Shown here: piece after piece, positions 44,223 through 52,629 of the stretch
How positions within the stretch are numbered: the first letter of the stretch is position 1
Layout: each line of letters starts with the position of its first letter
NCBI RefSeq assembly: GCF_032302195.1
Contig: NZ_CP135275.1
Location: forward strand, 2,604,001-2,668,000
Source of the DNA: Paenibacillus sp. MMS20-IR301
GTDB taxonomy: Bacteria > Bacillota > Bacilli > Paenibacillales > Paenibacillaceae
DNA length: 64,000 nucleotides
Direction: 5' to 3'
The notes under the pieces: generated by a model
What the model was told of the DNA's origin: nothing
Seen by the model: only the letters and a program-made list of their open reading frames with translations
Databases searched by the model: none
Made by a program: the position numbers and the translations under genes

Positions 44223-45095
44223 CTATTTCATCGCCTTCAGAGATCTGGCGACGATGCTCTCCAGCAGCTTCCACGGGAGCAGCGTTTTGGCAACGATAAG
44301 CAGCCGGGAGCCTTTGCCGACAGGATACCGCAGCCTTGGCTTGCTTTTTCCGGTAATCCGGCCTATCAGTTCAGCTACCTCCTGCGGATCAGGAGCCGTC
44401 TCAGCCGACTTGCGGGAATAGCGCAGCACCTCGTCGAGCCTGGCCTGATAAGGAGAATCCTCACGGGTATGCATTCCGGCAATGCCTTTCCCCCAGATCG
44501 GCGTGCGGAAGGAGCCTGGCTCAACCAGCACTACCTTTATACCAAACGACCGCAGTTCCTGCCGCAGACTTTCGCTGAAGCCCTCCACGGCAAACTTGGA
44601 GGCCGCATAAGGAGCGTAGCCGGGAAAACCAGTCAGCCCGCTGACACTGCTAACGTTGATAATCTGCCCTTCCCCTTGCGCGCGCATTACCGGAAGCACC
44701 GCTTTCGTTACAGCGATCAGTCCGAAGAAGTTCGTCTCCATCTGCCGGCGCCACTCGTCCATGCTCACTTCCTCCACAAAACCGCCAACAGCAAAGCCGG
44801 CATTGTTGACCAGTACATCAATTCTGCCGAACTGCTCTGTAATCTTCCGGGCAGCAGCAGCTATCGAGGACTCCTCCGTTACATCTAATGTCATCAGATG
44901 AATGCGCTCCAGCACTCCGGCCTGTTCAGCCTGCTGAACCAGCCCGGTTTGGCGGCTGAGATCCCGCATGGTAGCTACTACCTTATAGCCCCTGCGGGCC
45001 AGGGTTAGGGCGGTCAGCAGGCCGAAGCCGCTGGAAGTGCCGGTAATCAGTGCGATCCGGTCAGGGTCCCGAAATAGGTTATGTTCAGCGTTCAC
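44223..45095 (-). CDS. SDR-family oxidoreductase
   Basis: A 290-residue classical short-chain dehydrogenase. The nucleotide loop is Thr-Gly-Thr-Ser-Ser-Gly-Phe-Gly near residue 19, Asn-Asn-Ala-Gly near 96, and the catalytic Tyr-x3-Lys appears as Tyr-Ala-Ala-Ser-Lys near 168 with Ser about 13 residues earlier. GTG start after GAAGG. It follows the coupled six-gene cluster with a 39-base gap and probably serves as its tailoring reductase, but housekeeping use is possible. Confidence 0.88.
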   Translation of the reverse strand: MNAEHNLFRDPDRIALITGTSSGFGLLTALTLARRGYKVVATMRDLSRQTGLVQQAEQAGVLERIHLMTLDVTEESSIAAAARKITEQFGRIDVLVNNAGFAVGGFVEEVSMDEWRRQMETNFFGLIAVTKAVLPVMRAQGEGQIINVSSVSGLTGFPGYAPYAASKFAVEGFSESLRQELRSFGIKVVLVEPGSFRTPIWGKGIAGMHTREDSPYQARLDEVLRYSRKSAETAPDPQEVAELIGRITGKSKPRLRYPVGKGSRLLIVAKTLLPWKLLESIVARSLKAMK

Positions 45096-45134
45096 GCCGC
45101 ACCTTCTTTCACTATAATATGGTGATTGGTTCCG

Positions 45135-46280
45135 CTACAGCTTCAGCTTCTGAATGAGCGGCATGCCGATCCGCCAAAGCAGCATTGCAAGGAACGACCA
45201 GCCCCAGCGGTTCAGCAGGGAGGTCCCGCGGTCGTAAACTGCTGACACCTCCACTGCCCCTGCTGCTCCACGATTGCGCTTAAATTGACCGACACCGGAG
45301 CTTTCGTGCAGGAGCAGACCCTGGCTCTGGGCAAGCCCGATCAGTACGGCAGACAGCATACGGTAGAGCCCTAATGATTGCGGCAGCGTGGTATCGTAGC
45401 CGAATAGAGGCGCAGTCATGGCTCCCTCCCGCTCATAGTAGCCCAGAACAGCATCCAGCACACCGTCTTTCCGCAGACCGTAGATCTGCAGCGTCCGCCG
45501 CTCCAGTGCCAGGGCAATGAATGCCTCAGTAAACTGCGGGTTGTGGACCGAATATTTATCGATATACAGCAGCCGGTACAGCTCAGCAATCCGCGGGATA
45601 TCCGCTGCTGTAATCTCATCCGGAGATACTTCAGTGTAGCCGTGTTTGGCCAGCAGACTGCGGTCCCGTTTGACCAGCCATCTGGCTTTTGAGCCGGCGC
45701 TGCCTTGCTGCAGCAGGTAAATCTGCCGGCTTGGCACCAGCTTGCAGCCGTAGCTGCGCAGCCTCTCCATGACATCCCCCGAGGTCTCTTGGCTGAGCGA
45801 GCGGTACATCAGGGTATAACCGGGGTAGGCTTGCCGCAGATAATCCAGCACTTCCGTAAGCTGCCCGGCGCTGAGTCCGGGATACAGATTGGTGGACAGC
45901 AGCCAGTTATTAATCTGGATCACCCGGTTGAACCGGGCTCGCCGCAGCAGGCGGCCCATTCCGCTCAGCACTGTGGACAGCACCCCCTCAAGCACCCGGT
46001 TATTCAGTAAAGCAAGCTCCTCACGGGCATAGCTGATGTAATGGGTATAGGGCGAGCACACATAGGAATTATTGTACTCTGCTTCGTTTATAGTAACGGG
46101 AACCGGCAATCCGTCTATCGTCAACACCTTAACATCAGTACATACATTGGTGATAAAATGTTCCGTTCCCCGCTCCAGCAGCGGCATAATGTACTCCCTG
46201 GCATATTTACCATAGTCTGTATCCGGCCAGTTAAGTTCACCTATCGTTTCGCGGTCATACATGATAATTCTTCCAGTCAA
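45135..46280 (-). CDS. GNAT-like acyltransferase domain protein, putative
   Basis: A 381-residue soluble protein. The C-terminal half shows a GNAT/FemAB-like pattern (Leu-Tyr-Arg-Leu-Leu-Tyr-Ile-Asp-Lys-Tyr-Ser, Ala-Val-Leu-Gly-Tyr-Tyr-Glu-Arg, then a short hydrophobic C-terminus). It starts with TTG whose TTGA overlaps the stop of the upstream adenylating-enzyme gene; an ATG 18 bases in, after GGAAGA, is the alternative. It may transfer an acyl group to or from the cluster product. Acyltransferase activity is inferred only. Confidence 0.7.
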   Translation of the reverse strand: MTGRIIMYDRETIGELNWPDTDYGKYAREYIMPLLERGTEHFITNVCTDVKVLTIDGLPVPVTINEAEYNNSYVCSPYTHYISYAREELALLNNRVLEGVLSTVLSGMGRLLRRARFNRVIQINNWLLSTNLYPGLSAGQLTEVLDYLRQAYPGYTLMYRSLSQETSGDVMERLRSYGCKLVPSRQIYLLQQGSAGSKARWLVKRDRSLLAKHGYTEVSPDEITAADIPRIAELYRLLYIDKYSVHNPQFTEAFIALALERRTLQIYGLRKDGVLDAVLGYYEREGAMTAPLFGYDTTLPQSLGLYRMLSAVLIGLAQSQGLLLHESSGVGQFKRNRGAAGAVEVSAVYDRGTSLLNRWGWSFLAMLLWRIGMPLIQKLKL

Positions 46281-47593
46281 GACTTCCAGCCCCTTTCCAC
46301 CCGGCGCAGCTTCTGTACTCCGGGCATGAAGCTGTAGGCAGTGAAGGTCAGCTGCGGAGGCGTACAGGACAGCCGTGTGAATAGACGCGACAGCCCGCTT
46401 GCGATCAGCGGCTCCGCATCCTCTGTGCTGCCTGGCCGTATCCGGTATGAGATCTCCAGTTCCAGCAGACTATGCTGTATTACACGGTAATGCTCGATCT
46501 CAGCGGATGCCGCCAGCACAGCTCTGGTAATAAAATCAGGAAATACAGTAACCAGGTGACCGTCTCCCGTATGCGGAAGATAGAGAATATCATCACAGCG
46601 GCCTTCAATCCGCTCGATAGCCGTAAAAAGCGATCCGCAGGGACACGGCTCAGCCGCTTCTGTCAGAATATCATTCAGCCGGTAACGGATGACAGGCTGA
46701 ACAGATCTTGAGAAATCGGTCACAACCGGCACGAACCGCCGCGATTCACCGTCAAGCCATTCTTTCTCGATATGTACGATATCTTCATTGAGATGCAGAG
46801 TCCCGTGGCTGCAGGTAGCACCAAGGAAACCTTCGGTGCACTGATAAGCCTGATGTACTTTCTGCCCGAAGGTCTTCTCGATATGCTGGCGGTCCAGCGG
46901 ATCCAGCACTTCAGCAACGGCGATGATTCTGCGCGGCTGCAGGTCCAGGCTGCCCGAATCCTGCGCTTCCGCCAGCAGGCGGAGCATCGACGGCGGGGCA
47001 ATCCAGATATCCGGCTGATACCGGCCCATCCGCTCCAGAAGCTGCGGCTGCGGCTCCAAAAGATCGAAATACTGAAACTGCAGCCGTCCCTGCTTCACGG
47101 ATTCATACAGATTGCTGTTCGCCCGCAGAAAAAAGGCAATCTTAGCCCGTTTCCAGAGCCCGCCCGGCAGCAGCTTGGCCAGCACCGTCCCTGTCCAGGC
47201 TGCCTGCTCCGCTTCACCGACAAGGAAGATGCCGCGGCTGCCCGAGGTCCCTGAGGATAACCCTACGGTTATCCCTTTCAGGGTCGGCTTGAAATTCCTG
47301 CTGTTCTCCGCTTCATAGGCCTCAGCAAAAGCCTGCTCCCTGGAGATGCCTGCAGTGTTAAGATCATCGAAATGGCCCATCATCAATGATTTCTCTATAA
47401 CGGGGAATGAGCGCCACTGCTCATCCGGAATACCGGACCACAGCTCCCGGTAGAAGCGTGATTGCTTGCGTACCTTATCCACATGACGCCGGATGCGCTT
47501 CTCCTGCCACTCTGCTAGCTGCGTGCGGCTCTTCCAGTGTCTGCCCCATTTGGTCAGTATATAATGGCCAACAATAAGCAGCTTCCGCTTCAT
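46277..47593 (-). CDS. PaaK/CapK/F390-synthetase-like adenylate-forming enzyme
   Basis: A 438-residue member of the adenylate-forming superfamily that activates a carboxylic acid with ATP. Ser-Ser-Gly-Thr-Ser-Gly-Ser-Arg-Gly near residue 112 is the phosphate loop; Tyr-Gln-Cys-Thr-Glu-Gly near 240 and Tyr-Arg-Leu-Asn-Asp near 300 (with Cys-Pro-Cys-Gly after it) are other family motifs. The ATG at 47593 follows TGGAGG and overlaps the stop of the MBL gene as ATGA. It probably loads the acid substrate of the pathway onto CoA or another acceptor. Confidence 0.85.
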   Translation of the reverse strand: MKRKLLIVGHYILTKWGRHWKSRTQLAEWQEKRIRRHVDKVRKQSRFYRELWSGIPDEQWRSFPVIEKSLMMGHFDDLNTAGISREQAFAEAYEAENSRNFKPTLKGITVGLSSGTSGSRGIFLVGEAEQAAWTGTVLAKLLPGGLWKRAKIAFFLRANSNLYESVKQGRLQFQYFDLLEPQPQLLERMGRYQPDIWIAPPSMLRLLAEAQDSGSLDLQPRRIIAVAEVLDPLDRQHIEKTFGQKVHQAYQCTEGFLGATCSHGTLHLNEDIVHIEKEWLDGESRRFVPVVTDFSRSVQPVIRYRLNDILTEAAEPCPCGSLFTAIERIEGRCDDILYLPHTGDGHLVTVFPDFITRAVLAASAEIEHYRVIQHSLLELEISYRIRPGSTEDAEPLIASGLSRLFTRLSCTPPQLTFTAYSFMPGVQKLRRVERGWKS

Positions 47594-48444
47594 TGTGCGC
47601 CTCCAGTTCCCCACCAGACGAGCGCCTCGCGGCAATGGCTCGGCACAATCCGCAGCTGCGGAAATTGGCTGTGGATCTGGCGCAGCCGTTCAAAGTTCAG
47701 CCGGTACTCCGCGCGGCTGGACATGATCAGCGCGGCTGCCGGATGCGGCTTACGGTTCTCGCGGAAAGCCCTGCTGGACCAGACCGTATCGGCACAGAGC
47801 AGATAATCATGCTCCCCGGTTGACAGGAACAAGCCTATCATGCCGGCGGCGTGGCCGGATAATTCCACCGCCAGCAGGCTGCCGTCACCAAGCAGATCAT
47901 AGGCTTCCTTGAACGGAAGACCTGGCGGAAGCAAGCGTGTTGCTGAAAATTCATCCACTGGCAGGGAGCGGATATTGAACTGCTCCGGAAGCAGCCCGGG
48001 CAGAAATCCCGCCTTAGTCGCTCTAACCGGGCCAAGTCTGCTAACCGCATCGTATGATTTCCGCAAATAAATGAATTTCGCCTGCGGGAAATCCCGCACG
48101 CCGCCGATATGATCGGCATGAAAATGCGACAGGATGATATATTGCACATCCTCCGGAGCAATCCCGCCTGCCTTGAGCTGACGGACAGCGCTCTCGTCCT
48201 CCGAATATACCACCGGGGTAATCCGGCGGTACAGCGAAGCCGGCAGGCTTGCTGTCTCTTGAAAGAAGCGGGCGCTATAGCCTGTATCGAACAGGATTGG
48301 TCCATACTGCGGATGCCGGATCAGGGCGAATCCTGCGGGAAAAGCTACCGGCTTCAGTGAGCCGCCCCGCAGTGTCAACCGCTCAGGATGCAGGCAATAT
48401 CCCGCCGCCATAATCGATATACCAACCGGAATTTCTGTAATCAT
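47590..48444 (-). CDS. MBL-fold metallo-hydrolase
   Basis: A 284-residue metallo-beta-lactamase-fold hydrolase. The dizinc site shows as His-Phe-His-Ala-Asp-His near residue 107, a further His in Ser-Gly-His-Ala-Ala-Gly near 199, an Asp in Cys-Ala-Asp-Thr-Val and a final His in Val-Pro-Ser-His. The pattern is close to that of AHL-lactonase-type enzymes, suggesting a lactone or thioester substrate. The ATG at 48444 follows GGAGGG and overlaps the preceding gene as ATGA. Confidence 0.88.
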   Translation of the reverse strand: MITEIPVGISIMAAGYCLHPERLTLRGGSLKPVAFPAGFALIRHPQYGPILFDTGYSARFFQETASLPASLYRRITPVVYSEDESAVRQLKAGGIAPEDVQYIILSHFHADHIGGVRDFPQAKFIYLRKSYDAVSRLGPVRATKAGFLPGLLPEQFNIRSLPVDEFSATRLLPPGLPFKEAYDLLGDGSLLAVELSGHAAGMIGLFLSTGEHDYLLCADTVWSSRAFRENRKPHPAAALIMSSRAEYRLNFERLRQIHSQFPQLRIVPSHCREALVWWGTGGAQ

Positions 48445-49433
48445 GACTGTTCCCTCCACCATTGTGCGAAGGATTGCAGACCCTCGTCTATTGTGATCCG
48501 CGGAAGATATCCAAGCTGTTCCCGTGCACGTGTAATATCCAGTGTCTGGGAAATGCCCAAGGCAGCTGCCGAATAACGGGTAAGCAGCGGTTCCCCCAAA
48601 GACGGCAGCAGTCTGTGAACCGCTTCCGACACTGCCGCTATGGAGTAGGCAGCTGCATAAGGCAGCGGCAGTGTACGCAGCGGAATATCCAGCAGCGCGA
48701 ACAGTCTGCTGACCAGGTCCCTGAACATGACCGGCTCACCGTTCGTTATATTGTACGCCTGTCCGGCAGCAGATAGCGGGGCTTCGCAGCAGAGAAGCAT
48801 AGCATCCACCACATTATCGACAAAGGTAATATCGATGCTTGCCCTGCCGTTATTCATCAGGGGAACCCCCCTGCTGTTATTCGCTGCAAGCAGCCGTGGG
48901 AATAATGCGTTATCCAGCGGACCGAAGACGGCCCTGGGCCGGAGCATATATACTGTCAGCCCGTCCCGTGCGGCCTGCTCCAGAACCCGTTCAGCGATCA
49001 GCTTCGTGGACGCATAGGCATTGGCCGGTCTTGCAGGCAGCGGATCATCCTCACGGATCCCGTAGCGGTGCTGCTGGCTGGAATAGATGCTGGGAGTTGA
49101 AATATGGATTAACCGCCGGACATCATACCGCTTGCATGCTTCTGCAATATGGCTTGTGGCCTCCACATTACTTGAATAAAAATCACGGTATTTCCCCCAG
49201 GGCGAGGACAGTGCCGCACAATGAAATACATAATCCATTCCCCGGCAGGCACGTTCGGCCGCTTCCGCATCCCGTAAGTCTCCGGCAGTAAATACCGCAC
49301 CCTCTTGCTCAAGCAGCCTGCCCTGCTGCAAATCTCTGCCCAGTCCGTAGACCTCCCAGCCTAGCCGGACCAGCCTGCGGGCTGTATGCCGTCCGAGAAA
49401 TCCGGTTGCCCCTGTTACGAGTGCCTTCGTCAT
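48441..49433 (-). CDS. NAD-dependent epimerase/dehydratase, 3-beta-HSD type (OleD-like)
   Basis: A 330-residue extended SDR. The nucleotide loop Thr-Gly-Ala-Thr-Gly-Phe-Leu-Gly is at residues 7-14 and the catalytic Tyr-Ala-Ser-Thr-Lys near 140. The 3-beta-hydroxysteroid dehydrogenase subgroup includes OleD, which reduces beta-ketoacids in bacterial olefin and beta-lactone pathways. Beside a ketoacyl synthase III this is the expected reductase for its product. ATGA overlaps link it to both neighbours. Confidence 0.86.
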   Translation of the reverse strand: MTKALVTGATGFLGRHTARRLVRLGWEVYGLGRDLQQGRLLEQEGAVFTAGDLRDAEAAERACRGMDYVFHCAALSSPWGKYRDFYSSNVEATSHIAEACKRYDVRRLIHISTPSIYSSQQHRYGIREDDPLPARPANAYASTKLIAERVLEQAARDGLTVYMLRPRAVFGPLDNALFPRLLAANNSRGVPLMNNGRASIDITFVDNVVDAMLLCCEAPLSAAGQAYNITNGEPVMFRDLVSRLFALLDIPLRTLPLPYAAAYSIAAVSEAVHRLLPSLGEPLLTRYSAAALGISQTLDITRAREQLGYLPRITIDEGLQSFAQWWREQS

Positions 49434-50704
49434 GCCTCACCATTCCATTCTATATCTTCTGTCAGCGCTTCTGTCAGTGAAATCCCGTGCCGTCCTGCCG
49501 TCTTATAAGCAGAACAGACAATCCGCAGCTGCTCCAGGATCGGCCGGCGGTCATCCCTGCGCGAGATTACATCCGCTGCTCGGCGCATCGCCCGGTACCA
49601 TCCCCTGAAGCCTGCCGGACCCGGCTTCAAGCCGCAGCCCAGCATAGGGAACATCAGCATGGCTGTGCGGCCAGAACGCGGGAGCACCGTTTCTCCGCTC
49701 TGCACAAGCCTGCCCGGATTAAGCAGAGCAGCCTCCAGTCCGTCCGCCGGTACAAACAGATGAATGCCGCTGGTTGCCCGCGGATTACATTCGATCGGAT
49801 ACAGCCTGCCGTCTGCAGCCTCGATGAAATCAAAGCCGATTTGGCCGCTGAAGCCTCTAGCAGCGCCGGCGAATCTCTGTATCCAGCTGTATACGGCAGG
49901 ATGCTCCAGATGCTCGAAATAGACACTCGCTCCTGACTGGCCTGTACGATACCTGCTGTCGTAGGCTGCATGTGCTACAACAGCACCTTCATGAATAATG
50001 CTGTAGGTGCAGATAGCCTTGCCTCTGATATACTCCTGTGCCACCCAGGGCGCATCCGGTGAGAGTTCTGGCGGTGCCGGCGGGATTCTATGCCCGTTGC
50101 TCCGCTGCAGATCATTACCGTGCTGTGGCAGGATCACTTTGGAAGCAAACCGGGAATAAGCAGGCTTGTACACCAGCTGATTCTCTTTTGCCGCAGCATC
50201 TTCAGTCATTTGCCTCCACTCTGCTGCACTACTGATTAACGTAGTCTGCGGCACAGGTAAACCGAGTGAGCGGACCCAGGCAATGAACTCCCCCTTGTGA
50301 TGCAGCCGCCGCAGCATGTCCAGATCTGAAGCAAGCACACGGCAGCCGTTGCCGTTCAAGACTTCCAGCCCGGCGGAAATATAAAATATTTCCTCACAGG
50401 TCGGAATAAGACAATCTATTTCCAGTTCGGCAATTAGTTCAGCCAGCCGCCGGATATAATCCTGCGGACTATGCCGGGGAGACGGCAGACGGAAGCTTGC
50501 TTCTACAGCCGAGGATACCCGGCACAGATGATACTTGGCGCTCTCGGCGACAAATACCCGGTGTCCGCCCTTATAGAACAGCCGTGCCAGCTCCAGTGCA
50601 ACCGGAGCACGCCCGCCGGTGATCAGAATCCTGTGAGCCTGTCCATCCCTTACCGCCCCGCCAGCCTGCACGCTCCGCCCTCCGCGCTGCGGGTCAGTAA
50701 TCAA
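49430..50704 (-). CDS. ATP-grasp domain carboxylate ligase
   Basis: A 424-residue ATP-grasp enzyme starting with TTG; its GGGAGG ribosome site lies inside the end of the ketoacyl-synthase gene, with an 11-base overlap. The N-terminal domain (about 20-125) is a CarB/PylC-like pre-ATP-grasp fold (Arg-Ile-Leu-Ile-Thr-Gly-Gly-Arg). The ATP-grasp core follows to about 330, with the metal-binding Glu-Cys-Asn-Pro-Arg-Ala-Thr-Ser-Gly near 310. Such enzymes join a carboxylate to an amine or thiol. The C-terminal 80 residues are unassigned. It could condense an amino acid with the acyl product. Confidence 0.86.
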   Translation of the reverse strand: MITDPQRGGRSVQAGGAVRDGQAHRILITGGRAPVALELARLFYKGGHRVFVAESAKYHLCRVSSAVEASFRLPSPRHSPQDYIRRLAELIAELEIDCLIPTCEEIFYISAGLEVLNGNGCRVLASDLDMLRRLHHKGEFIAWVRSLGLPVPQTTLISSAAEWRQMTEDAAAKENQLVYKPAYSRFASKVILPQHGNDLQRSNGHRIPPAPPELSPDAPWVAQEYIRGKAICTYSIIHEGAVVAHAAYDSRYRTGQSGASVYFEHLEHPAVYSWIQRFAGAARGFSGQIGFDFIEAADGRLYPIECNPRATSGIHLFVPADGLEAALLNPGRLVQSGETVLPRSGRTAMLMFPMLGCGLKPGPAGFRGWYRAMRRAADVISRRDDRRPILEQLRIVCSAYKTAGRHGISLTEALTEDIEWNGEA

Positions 50705-51695
50705 GAATCAGGCCTCCCAGGGACAGCCCGGCTGCCGTGCCGATCAGCATAATCCGGTCACCGCGTGCAATCCGGTTCTGGCGGATGGCTTCATGCAGTC
50801 CCATCGGGATCGAGGCTGCAATGGTATTGCCGTGGCCTGCTGTATTGTCCAGGAACCGTTCTTCGGCGATACCCAGCTTCTTGCGCAGCAGCCGCATCGC
50901 CATCGCACTGCCCTGATGGGGAATGACCAGACGGAAGTCGCCCATCCGGTTCCCCGTTGCCGTCAGCATTTCACCGAGGAAATCCGGAAGCAGCTTGGAG
51001 GCTTTGCGGAAAATAGCCTGTCCATCCATATGAAACAAATAAGGCACCGCATTCTCCGCAGTGAACTTCTGGGCATGCAGCCTTGTGCCGCCCCCGGCGA
51101 TCTCTGAGAAACGGGCACCGCTGCTGTATGTTTTGAGCGACGCATGAAGAATCTGCGAAGCGTCCCCGGCGTCTGCGGGACCAATAACAACCGCTGCCGC
51201 CCCGTCCCCGAACAGCGCCGAGCTCTCTTTATCCTGCCAGTTCAGGCCTGCCGAAGCGATTTCAGTTGCTACGAGCAGCACATTCCTGTACCTTCCTGCC
51301 TCCACCATGTAGGACATGACGTCCAAGCCTACGAGAAAACTAAGGCAGGTGGCATCCATATCAAAAGCAGGAACACCTGAATCCGCCTGCCCCATAGCCG
51401 CCTGAATGAACACCGCGGTGCTCGGCAAAGGCTGCTCCTTCGTCCCGCTCGTACAGACGAGGCAATCGATGTCGCTGAAGGTCAGGCCGGCGTCCGCCAA
51501 TGCGGCCTCCGCAGCTTTGGCTCCCATAGCGGAAGCAGTCTCACCTTCACCGGCATAATGCCGGATCCCCACACCTGTTATTTTATTAACCCAGCCTGCA
51601 GGCGTACCTAGTATTACATCTAGCTCTGCATCACTAACCTCGCGTTCCGGCAAGTATTTGCCTGTCCCCTTGATCTTCACATGTCTAAGCTGCAT
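50694..51695 (-). CDS. 3-oxoacyl-ACP synthase III / OleA-like condensing enzyme
   Basis: A 333-residue thiolase-fold condensing enzyme. The FabH-type catalytic triad is present: Cys117 (Asp-Ala-Thr-Cys-Leu-Ser), His260 (Ile-Pro-His-Gln-Gly-Ser) and Asn290 (His-Gly-Asn-Thr). It heads a six-gene coupled cluster rather than a fab operon, so it probably makes a beta-keto product for a dedicated pathway. FabH duty in fatty-acid synthesis is the alternative. Upstream lies an AT-rich leader and the palindrome at 51805-51818. Confidence 0.88.
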   Translation of the reverse strand: MQLRHVKIKGTGKYLPEREVSDAELDVILGTPAGWVNKITGVGIRHYAGEGETASAMGAKAAEAALADAGLTFSDIDCLVCTSGTKEQPLPSTAVFIQAAMGQADSGVPAFDMDATCLSFLVGLDVMSYMVEAGRYRNVLLVATEIASAGLNWQDKESSALFGDGAAAVVIGPADAGDASQILHASLKTYSSGARFSEIAGGGTRLHAQKFTAENAVPYLFHMDGQAIFRKASKLLPDFLGEMLTATGNRMGDFRLVIPHQGSAMAMRLLRKKLGIAEERFLDNTAGHGNTIAASIPMGLHEAIRQNRIARGDRIMLIGTAAGLSLGGLILDY

Positions 51696-51804
51696 CCTCG
51701 CATCCCCTATTCCTAATGAGTAACTAGATGTCGATGTCGAACTTTATATGAAAATGTAAACTATAGATATATTCTACTAGATTTCCTGCTCAAGTCATAC
51801 TCAA

Positions 51805-51818
51805 AGAACGTTCGTTCT
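51805..51818. promoter_or_regulatory. Palindromic operator candidate upstream of the biosynthetic operon
   Basis: AGAACGTTCGTTCT has AGAACG paired with CGTTCT around two T, and AGAACGG follows at 51824-51830. It lies about 110 bases before the ketoacyl-synthase start. A TetR- or MarR-type regulator may bind here; none is encoded next to it. Confidence 0.35.
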
Positions 51819-52105
51819 GTATAGAACGGGCAGTAGGAAGCTTGCGAGCCTGGGGAGACTGGTGTTTGTACGGACGGGTATGGGCGGGGTTGTGGTCGGG
51901 TGTACAAGCAGATAATGGCGAGCGGATTGGTTGGTAGCGGACGGATGGGCAGTTACACTGTTTACAGGCAGGTGTTTTGTTATCTGTCGCGGTGTGTTTT
52001 CAGCGTCTATTCTAGTAATTGCAATGTCATCGCTCAGACCGCTGCCCTGACATTCGCTTTCTGCTCCTGCATTCAATTTCGCAGTCACTCTCCCGTTCGC
52101 TCGAC

Positions 52106-52291
52106 CCTTGCGGACTCCAGCGCCGTTATTTTCTCCTTTAACCGTATTTTTCAGGGCTAACGGACCGTAGTGCACTTATCTGGCTCTCAAATAGGCTTTT
52201 TGGGGGCAAATAGCACAAATAAGTGCGCTCATGTCCGTTAGCCCCAATAAATATGTTATTTTCCAAAAATAAGGTCCGCTGAGTCCGTTAA
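52106..52291. repeat. Nested inverted-repeat element, site 3, uninterrupted
   Basis: Arms: A 52106-52136, B 52154-52183, B-prime 52213-52244, A-prime 52264-52291. B (GGGCTAACGGAC then GCACTTAT) pairs with B-prime (ATAAGTGC then GTCCGTTAGCCC), and A pairs with A-prime around it. Total 186 bp. The position that carries TGG and the IS at sites 1 and 2 reads TCA here. Confidence 0.75.
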
Positions 52292-52428
52292 TACCAGCAG
52301 CGTTTAAAACCCCTCATTTCCTGCAAACGAAGCCATACCACCAGCACCAGTATCAGCATTAATCCAGCGCCATCACCAACTTAGCACCAGCACCAACCCA
52401 GCATAACCATCACAGTGTCCATCAGAAT

Positions 52429-52448
52429 AGGAACTAACGTTCCTTTTT
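52429..52448 (+). terminator. Short hairpin with T-run
   Basis: AGGAAC (52429-52434) and GTTCCT (52439-52444) with a four-base loop, then TTTT. No gene leads into it, so its role as a terminator is uncertain. Confidence 0.35.
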
Positions 52449-52451
52449 CCC

Positions 52452-52480
52452 TTGACTATCCATTCAATACAGGTTATAGT
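52452..52480 (+). promoter_or_regulatory. Sigma-A promoter
   Basis: TTGACT (52452-52457), 17 bases, TATAGT (52475-52480): five of six matches in -35 and five of six in -10. Transcription should start near 52487. It could serve the gene at 52630 or a small RNA ending in the hairpin at 52510-52557. Confidence 0.6.
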
Positions 52481-52486
52481 AAATGC

Positions 52487-52560
52487 ACAATAACACACTT
52501 TAAGCGGGAGAAGCACCTCGCAGGACAGGCAGTTCATGCCTTTCTTGGAGGTGCTTCTTT
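52487..52560 (+). ncRNA. Candidate small RNA or leader ending in a hairpin
   Basis: GAAGCACCTC (52510-52519) pairs perfectly with GAGGTGCTTC (52548-52557); GGCA/TGCC pairs inside. TTTATGTTATT follows, a weak T-tail. A transcript from the promoter at 52452 would be about 75 nt. It may be a stand-alone RNA or an attenuating leader of the downstream gene. No known RNA family was recognised. Confidence 0.4.
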
Positions 52561-52629
52561 ATGTTATTCGTGTGAATTGTGTTCTTTGAATGTATTATAA
52601 CCAAATAATGACGGCGGGAGCGGATTAAT

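Larger units (their letters stand above)
51840..52629. other. Gene-free region between the biosynthetic operon and the coiled-coil protein gene
   Basis: About 790 bases with no credible coding frame. It contains G/T-rich sequence to about 52000, the intact nested inverted repeat (52106-52291), an ACC/AGC-rich stretch (52320-52410), a short hairpin with T-run (52429-52448), and a good sigma-A promoter followed by a 48-base hairpin (52452-52560). Confidence 0.5.

Noticed and set aside
49487..49936. 149-codon plus-strand frame within the ATP-grasp gene
   Set aside because: It is antisense to a gene coupled to both neighbours, and has no ribosome site.
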